A stretch of DNA of 64,000 bases from Micromonospora sp. H61 (GTDB taxonomy: Bacteria; Actinomycetota; Actinomycetes; Mycobacteriales; Micromonosporaceae), in NCBI RefSeq assembly GCF_018070325.1, contig NZ_JAGPXY010000020.1, positions 33,050 through 97,049 of the forward strand, in the 5' to 3' direction. Every line of letters starts with the position of its first letter. The first letter of the stretch is position 1. The translations under genes and the position numbers were made by a program. The notes under the pieces were generated by a model. The model searched no databases. It saw only the letters and a list, made by a program, of their open reading frames with translations, and was not told the DNA's origin. Below are positions 59,593 through 64,000 of the stretch, one piece after another.

Positions 59593-60350
59593 GGGACACG
59601 GAGGCGCCGTTCACCGGGGTGTGCGTGGGTCAGTTGGCCCGTCGCCGTCAGGTACCTTGCGACGTCGACGAGTTTCCGGTTGGTGTTCTGACTGGCCCGT
59701 GCCAGGACAGCGAATGCCTGATCGGCGGTCAGCTTGTGACGCTCCATCAGGATGCCCTTCGCCTGCCCGATGACGTCCCGCACCGAGATCGCCTGATTGA
59801 GCTGTTCGAGGTGCTGCGCGCCGGACATCGCCACTGCGGCGTGCGCGGCGAACAGCAGCCCCACGTGCGCCGAGTCGTCATCGAAGGCGTGCGTGCGCGA
59901 CGAGTACAGGTTGAGCGCGCCGAGGTTGTCGTCCTGCACGTACAGCTGAAACGACAACATGCTCGACACGCCCAACTCGGCGGCGCGCTGGGTGAACCGG
60001 GGCCACCGCCCCTCGACCCTCATGTCCGGCACGTGCACGGTCTGCTGCTCATACACCGCGCTCAGGCACGGGCCCTCACCGACCTCGTACTGCACCCGAT
60101 CCACCGCGTACACCAGGTCGGAGGTACCGGCCCGAGTGTGGATCTCCCGGCGGTGTTCTACCACGGACAGGGCGGCCTGCTCCGCGCCCGGAACCGTCCC
60201 CACCGCTGCGCCGGCAATCGCCTGCAGGGTCGCCTCCACGCTGTCCTCGTGCTGCAACCTCCGAGCCAGGTCACTCAGCTTCGCCGCGAGATCGTCCACC
60301 GCTGCGGGCCGTGGCTCGTCGGTGCCCGCACCGCTGTCACTGCCAGCCAT
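59460..60350 (-). CDS. GAF-ANTAR regulator (copy D, extended C-terminus)
   Basis: A 296-residue protein. The GAF domain (TVPGAEQAALSVVEHRREIH, then YEVGEGPCLSAVYEQQTVHV) and the ANTAR part (SVRDVIGQAKGILMERHKLT, ADQAFAVLARASQNTNRKLV) are clear, but more distant from copies A-C. After the ANTAR end (VARYLTATGQL) the frame runs on for about 60 residues of low-complexity sequence, antisense to the STAS gene, before stopping at 59460. Its leader lacks the shared A-C motifs and has a different long stem instead. ATG 60350 follows GAGGGAG. Confidence 0.88.
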   Translation of the reverse strand: MAGSDSGAGTDEPRPAAVDDLAAKLSDLARRLQHEDSVEATLQAIAGAAVGTVPGAEQAALSVVEHRREIHTRAGTSDLVYAVDRVQYEVGEGPCLSAVYEQQTVHVPDMRVEGRWPRFTQRAAELGVSSMLSFQLYVQDDNLGALNLYSSRTHAFDDDSAHVGLLFAAHAAVAMSGAQHLEQLNQAISVRDVIGQAKGILMERHKLTADQAFAVLARASQNTNRKLVDVARYLTATGQLTHAHPGERRLRVPHASDREGGDRRSGTPKTPSSPVMAKTLCTVGVRLLRRSRHPVP

Positions 60351-60666
60351 CCCGCTGCTCCCTCACCTAGGCGGGCGGCCCCGGACGGAACCTTCTTACC
60401 GGCCGGGGCCTGACCGGGGCACTTGTCGCGAACCGCGCCCCAGGTTGCCCGAGGTTATGACGTCAAGACCACCGTCACAGAGCTGGCAACGCCGCTAGCG
60501 ATAGCCCACGCTAGCTGGTCACCCGCACCTTGCTGCGCCGATTGCAGCGAAAACCGGCTCGCTAGTGGCTGTCTGACGAAGATGTCAGGAATCCCATCCG
60601 GCGACTCCTGCCCGTCGGCCCGGCGGCGGCCGGATCCACCGATCGCCGCAGGTCACCGGCCCGCCC
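60351..60666. other. Intergenic region between GAF-ANTAR copy D and the sigma gene
   Basis: 316 bp without a credible gene. On the minus strand the leader of copy D contains a GGCCCCG/CGGGGCC stem close to the ATG. A 7-bp inverted repeat GCTAGCG (60494-60500)/CGCTAGC (60509-60515) further out could be an operator or part of a promoter. A weak ATCCGGC/GCCGGAT hairpin (60596-60635) may terminate the sigma factor gene. Confidence 0.5.
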
Positions 60667-61482
60667 TCAAGGGGTGGCAGTGAGCTGCACCCTCAGCTTG
60701 GCCAGCGCGCGGGTCAGCAGCCGGGAGACGTGCATCTGTGACACCCCGATCTGCTCGGCGATGCCCTGCTGGGTCAGGTTGCCGTGAAAGCGCAGTGCGA
60801 TGACCCTCCGTTCCCGGTCGTCAAGGACCGCCGCCGCCGACGTGAGAGCCACCCTCAGCTCGGCGAGGGCGAGTTCGTTGTCGTCGCCGCCGAGAGTGTC
60901 GCCCAGTTCCCTGGAGGTGGTGCCATCGCCGAACGGGGTGGACAGTGAGACCGCGTTGTACGCGCGGGCGCCTTCCAACCCTTCGAGGATCTCCTCCTCC
61001 GTGAGGTCGAGATGTCGGGCGATGTCGGCGACGGTCGGCGAGCGGCCCAGCAACTGGGTGAGGCTGTTGTTGGCCTCGCCGATGGCCATCCGCCGCTCCT
61101 GCAACCGCCGGGGAACCCGCACGTCCCAGGTGCGGTCACGGAAGTGACGCTTGATCTCTCCCACGATTGTGGGGACCGCGTAGCTGACGAATTCGATCCC
61201 ACGCGAAGCGTCGAACCTGTCGATCGCGTTGATCAGGCCCAGTGCTGCCGTCTGGGTCAGGTCCTCGTTCGGCTCGCCGCGGCCGCTGTAGCGCCGGGCG
61301 AGGTGATGGGCCAACGGGAGCCATGCCTCGATGGCCTGGGCGCGGGCGGCGGGCCTGGACGGATGGCCAGCCGGCAGCGCGACCATCACGGCGAGGAGTT
61401 GGCTGGCCGGCGACTCAGGCGTGGTGCCGCGGTCGGCCGGGCTGTTCGTCTGTGCGGGCCGACCCGTCGAAGTGGTGGTCAT
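60667..61482 (-). CDS. SigB/SigF-type RNA polymerase sigma factor
   Basis: A 271-residue sigma-70 factor of the SigB/F/G stress group: region 2 with EDLTQTAALGLINAIDRFDA, GIEFVSYAVPTIVGEIKRHF and DRTWDVRVPRRLQERR; region 3; and region 4 with LDDRERRVIALRFHGNLTQQ and GIAEQIGVSQMHVSRLLTRA. ATG 61482 has GGAGGAAC upstream. An in-frame GTG at 61638 also has a strong site (GGGAGG, 7 nt) and would add 52 residues; both starts may be used. Partner genes for RsbW-, STAS- and PP2C-type regulators lie within 5 kb. Confidence 0.9.
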   Translation of the reverse strand: MTTTSTGRPAQTNSPADRGTTPESPASQLLAVMVALPAGHPSRPAARAQAIEAWLPLAHHLARRYSGRGEPNEDLTQTAALGLINAIDRFDASRGIEFVSYAVPTIVGEIKRHFRDRTWDVRVPRRLQERRMAIGEANNSLTQLLGRSPTVADIARHLDLTEEEILEGLEGARAYNAVSLSTPFGDGTTSRELGDTLGGDDNELALAELRVALTSAAAVLDDRERRVIALRFHGNLTQQGIAEQIGVSQMHVSRLLTRALAKLRVQLTATP

Positions 61483-61999
61483 GGGTTCCTCCGCTGTCCG
61501 GTCTGGGCGTCGTCGCGACCCCGCGTGGGGAGGCCGCGTCGTGCTCAGACCGGGCGGGTCGCCAGCCGCCCGCAAACCTGCATCAATGGATATCAGGTGG
61601 GCCTTCACGGCCGATGCGGTTGCTGGCTCGTCGGTCACGTGCGGACCTCCCGAGACTCGGGATCGTGTCGGGCACGTGGCTTGACCCAGAGAAGAGCCTA
61701 GAACGGTCGGCAGGGTTCTGCCACTCAGCAGCCGTGCCGGCCCGAGCCCGGCCAACAGAGCTGACAAGGAGCCGGCGGTGATCTCACGCGGGCCATGGAA
61801 GACCTGTTCAGCGCACCCTGCGACAAACCGGGGCCGGCGCTGTCGCACCGGTTGCGTCGTCGTACCGGATGGCCCTTGGCGAATGGGTCTTCTTCGACCT
61901 CGACCCATTGTCGAACGTCCTCGGTCGCCGGCGGCCGACATGGCACGATGGCCGTGTCCTGCGCCGCCGGTGGCCGGGCACGACACTGATGGAGTCGGG
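61483..61999. other. Region between sigma factor and kinase genes
   Basis: 517 bp. The sigma frame stays open through part of it, with an alternative GTG start at 61638. A relatively AT-richer stretch near 61580-61600 could hold the promoter of the shorter form. Nothing convincing is encoded on the plus strand before the kinase, whose own ribosome binding site (GGAG) lies at about 61990-61995. Confidence 0.5.
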
Positions 62000-63292
62000 A
62001 TGTCAGAGCTGGCCGGCCCGCCGGTGCCGGGGTTGGCGAAACTGTGGACGCACGACCCGGTCACCGCCGGCCCGTATCGCCTGGTCGGGCGATTGGGTGC
62101 GGGTGGGCAGGGGGTCGTCTATCTCGGCGAGGACGACGCCGGTGACCGGGTCGCGGTCAAGATGGTCAACGTCGACCTGAGTGATCCACGGGCGCGGTCG
62201 CAGTTCGTCAAGGAGATCGCCGCAGCCCGCCGGGTCGCGCCGTTCTGCACCGCGCAGGTGCTCTTCGCGGAGGTGGACGGCGAGCGGCCCTACGTGGTCA
62301 GTGAGTTCATCGAGGGCCTGACCCTGCACCGGCACGTCCGCGAGCGTGGTCCGGTGACCGGTAACGCCCTGCACCGGCTCGCGGTCGGCACCGTCACGGC
62401 GCTCGCGGCGATCCACAGTGCCGGGGTGGTGCACTGCGATCTGAAGCCGGACAACGTGGTGCTGGGCGTGGACGGTCCTCGGGTGATCGACTTCGGTATC
62501 GCCCGGGCGTTGGGCAACACCGAGACCGCCTCCAGCCGGGTCATGGGGACCACCGCCTACATGGCACCGGAGCGGTTCCGCAACGACGTGATCGGTCCAC
62601 AGTGCGACGTCTTCGCCTGGGCGGCCACTATCGCCTTCGCCGCCGGTGGTCGGCCGCCGTTCGGCAACGACTCGCTCTTCGCCGTGATGCACCGGGTGCT
62701 GAACGATCCGCCCGACCTGCCGGCGATGCCTCCCGTACTGGACGAGCTGATCCGGGAGTGCCTGGCCAAGGACCCGGCGGACCGGCCGGCTGCCGAGCGC
62801 GTGTTGGTGCGGCTGCTTCGGCAGGACGGCAGGGTCACCGAGCCGCTACGTCGGGAGAGCCTGCTCGAAGCCGGCAACGAGACCGCGGGCGCGCCGACGC
62901 CGAACCAACCGCTCCCCCAGCTCACGCCGACGGCGTCGCAACCGGGCGCGACGCAGCCGCAGGTACCGGCCCGGCCGACGGTGCCGACCCAGGCCCGACC
63001 GGCCCAGCCGGCACACCCGCCGGTGCAGACCCAGCCGGCACACCTGCCGGCGACGGGGCCCGGCATGGGTGCTGGAGGCGGTGGCACGTTGCGGCGGCTG
63101 CGTCGTGAGGCCCTCGACGCCTGGGGCATCTCGACAGCGCTCTTCCTCGGTTCGGTTGGGGCCGCCGCCGGCTACGTCGCGTCGAGCGCTGTCGGCCCGG
63201 CCGCCGCGGTCGGGGCGGTCGCCTTCGTCGTGGTCTACCTGGTTCGACTGCTGGTCGCGACGGCCCTCGGGAGACGGCCCGACCGCAGGTGA
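62000..63292 (+). CDS. Hanks-type Ser/Thr protein kinase
   Basis: A 430-residue kinase. The catalytic domain (about 22-275) has the G-loop GRLGAGGQGVVYLGEDDAG, VK in VAVKMVNVDL, HCDLKPDNVVL, IDFGIARALG and TTAYMAPERF. A Pro/Gln-rich linker (about 290-365) leads to two C-terminal hydrophobic segments (STALFLGSVGAAAGYVASSA, then GAVAFVVVYLVRLLVATAL), without an extracellular sensor domain. ATG 62000 follows GGAG. Next to a SigB-type sigma factor it may feed into the same stress circuit (inference). The following gene encodes a secreted binding protein. Confidence 0.92.
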   Translation: MSELAGPPVPGLAKLWTHDPVTAGPYRLVGRLGAGGQGVVYLGEDDAGDRVAVKMVNVDLSDPRARSQFVKEIAAARRVAPFCTAQVLFAEVDGERPYVVSEFIEGLTLHRHVRERGPVTGNALHRLAVGTVTALAAIHSAGVVHCDLKPDNVVLGVDGPRVIDFGIARALGNTETASSRVMGTTAYMAPERFRNDVIGPQCDVFAWAATIAFAAGGRPPFGNDSLFAVMHRVLNDPPDLPAMPPVLDELIRECLAKDPADRPAAERVLVRLLRQDGRVTEPLRRESLLEAGNETAGAPTPNQPLPQLTPTASQPGATQPQVPARPTVPTQARPAQPAHPPVQTQPAHLPATGPGMGAGGGGTLRRLRREALDAWGISTALFLGSVGAAAGYVASSAVGPAAAVGAVAFVVVYLVRLLVATALGRRPDRR

Positions 63293-63376
63293 CCGGCGCG
63301 CTGGGGTCGGGTTCGCCGACTGGCGCCGCATCGATAGGTTGACTGCCACCAGCCGCCCGCCGAGGAGGACGTCCCG

Positions 63377-64000
63377 ATGGCCCCACCCGCTACGCGTACG
63401 CGGCAGTGGTTGCCGTACACCGCCGCCGTCACCGCCGGGCTGGTGGTCATCGCCGGGGCGTTCGTGTTCGTCCGACAGCGCGAAGCGGGCACCGACTGCG
63501 CCACGATCCTCCAGGTCAACTCCTCGACGGAGAAGGCGGCTCTGCTGGTTGACCTGGCCGAGCGTTACAACCGCAGCGACCGGTCGATCAAGGACGGTGG
63601 CTGCGCCCAGGTGCACGTCAGCGCGTTGAACTCGGGCAAGGCCACCGAGGCGCTGGCTTCCGGCTGGACCCACACCGGCCTGCCGCAACCACAGGTCTGG
63701 CTGCCGACGTCGAGCCTCTGGACCGGCCAACTCCGGCTGCTCGACAAAGCCGCCGGGCGGGAGTTGCAGACTCCGGACCGCTACCCGTCGATCGCCAACA
63801 GCCCGCTGGTGATCGCGATGCCGCAGCCCAAGGCCGAACTGGTACGCAAGCGCGGATCGTTGGGCTGGGGAGAGATCCTGGGCCTGTCCGGGCGGGACGG
63901 GTGGGCGGACTTCGGCAAGCCGGAGTGGGGCCGTTTCACCTTCGGCAAGGACAACCCGAACCTGTCCACATCCGGGCTGGCGGCGACCATCGCCACCTAC
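63377..64000 (+). CDS. Membrane-anchored substrate-binding domain protein (partial, runs off the window)
   Basis: At least 208 residues, open to the end of the window. A single N-terminal membrane segment (AAVTAGLVVIAGAFVFVRQR) is followed by a periplasmic-binding-like domain: TILQVNSSTEKAALLVDLAE, HVSALNSGKATEALASGW, VWLPTSSLWTGQLRLLDKA and FTFGKDNPNLSTSGLAATIA. The last pattern is common in ABC-type extracellular solute-binding proteins that carry a later VWA domain. ATG 63377 has GAGGAGG about 8 nt upstream. The 3' part is missing. Confidence 0.85.
   Translation, partial: MAPPATRTRQWLPYTAAVTAGLVVIAGAFVFVRQREAGTDCATILQVNSSTEKAALLVDLAERYNRSDRSIKDGGCAQVHVSALNSGKATEALASGWTHTGLPQPQVWLPTSSLWTGQLRLLDKAAGRELQTPDRYPSIANSPLVIAMPQPKAELVRKRGSLGWGEILGLSGRDGWADFGKPEWGRFTFGKDNPNLSTSGLAATIATY

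Overview
This 64-kb window is dense, very GC-rich actinobacterial chromosome. GTG starts, 4-bp ATGA/GTGA overlaps, GAF-ANTAR regulators, SigB/RsbW/RsbU/STAS partner-switch proteins, secreted ricin-lectin glycosidases and an EspC/YbaB type VII secretion cassette together suggest a soil Micromonosporaceae, probably Micromonospora (inference; no marker gene was compared). I found no rRNA, tRNA, insertion sequence, prophage or CRISPR array.

Layout. 0.1-3.6 kb: VOC protein, stand-alone LigD-type phosphoesterase, Gfo/Idh/MocA dehydrogenase plus ThuA pair, small basic protein. 4-8.4 kb: three-gene secreted glycosidase operon (GH43-CBM42, GH43-CBM42, GH5-CBM13) with a LacI-type operator in front and a 16-bp-stem terminator behind. 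8.6-15 kb: NADAR N-glycosidase with a gutted HAD pseudogene, DUF6817-like, ATP-grasp, three GNATs, a truncated EEP nuclease-like gene, and a MarR/mycothiol-nitroreductase divergon with twin palindromic operators. 15-17.9 kb: six-gene, fully coupled type VII secretion toxin-immunity operon. 18-27.7 kb: OmpR-type two-component system, sugar epimerase, GT-C membrane protein, an operon of two glycosyltransferases, a methyltransferase, a membrane-anchored molybdopterin oxidoreductase and a small membrane protein, then MTA phosphorylase and a DM13 protein. An 11-bp-spaced GTAAG direct repeat lies before three of these units and may be the response-regulator site. 28-30.8 kb: tandem secreted esterase-lectins. 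30.9-37 kb: a GntR-controlled operon for biuret/allophanate-type nitrogen scavenging. 37-40.3 kb: RsbQ-like hydrolase overlapping a PAS-PP2C phosphatase, a frameshifted lipoprotein and a STAS protein. 40.6-48.5 kb: PoxB-like ThDP enzyme, HPP protein, molybdopterin oxidoreductase lacking its Fe-S cysteines, copper-storage protein and NDH-2. 48.5-50 kb: divergent GAF-ANTAR and ANTAR-only genes. 50-56.3 kb: VOC protein, ThDP enzyme plus cyclase pair, CYP152 P450 with an OleT-type histidine, beta-helix protein. 56.3-64 kb: stress-signalling island (RsbW-like, GAF-PP2C, two GAF-ANTAR, STAS, SigB-type sigma, Ser/Thr kinase) and a partial substrate-binding protein.

The observation I rate highest is a leader of about 150 nt that occurs three times, always before an ANTAR gene (one with the GAF domain deleted). 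The copies share a TAnGCT -10-like box, a TCTGTGG start, a GTCAnGAAGCGGCG box, a stem whose arms change in compensation, a CCTGCAG box, and a hairpin that encloses or abuts the Shine-Dalgarno sequence. It looks like a structured cis-regulatory RNA of the ANTAR system and does not match a riboswitch or ANTAR-target motif that I know.
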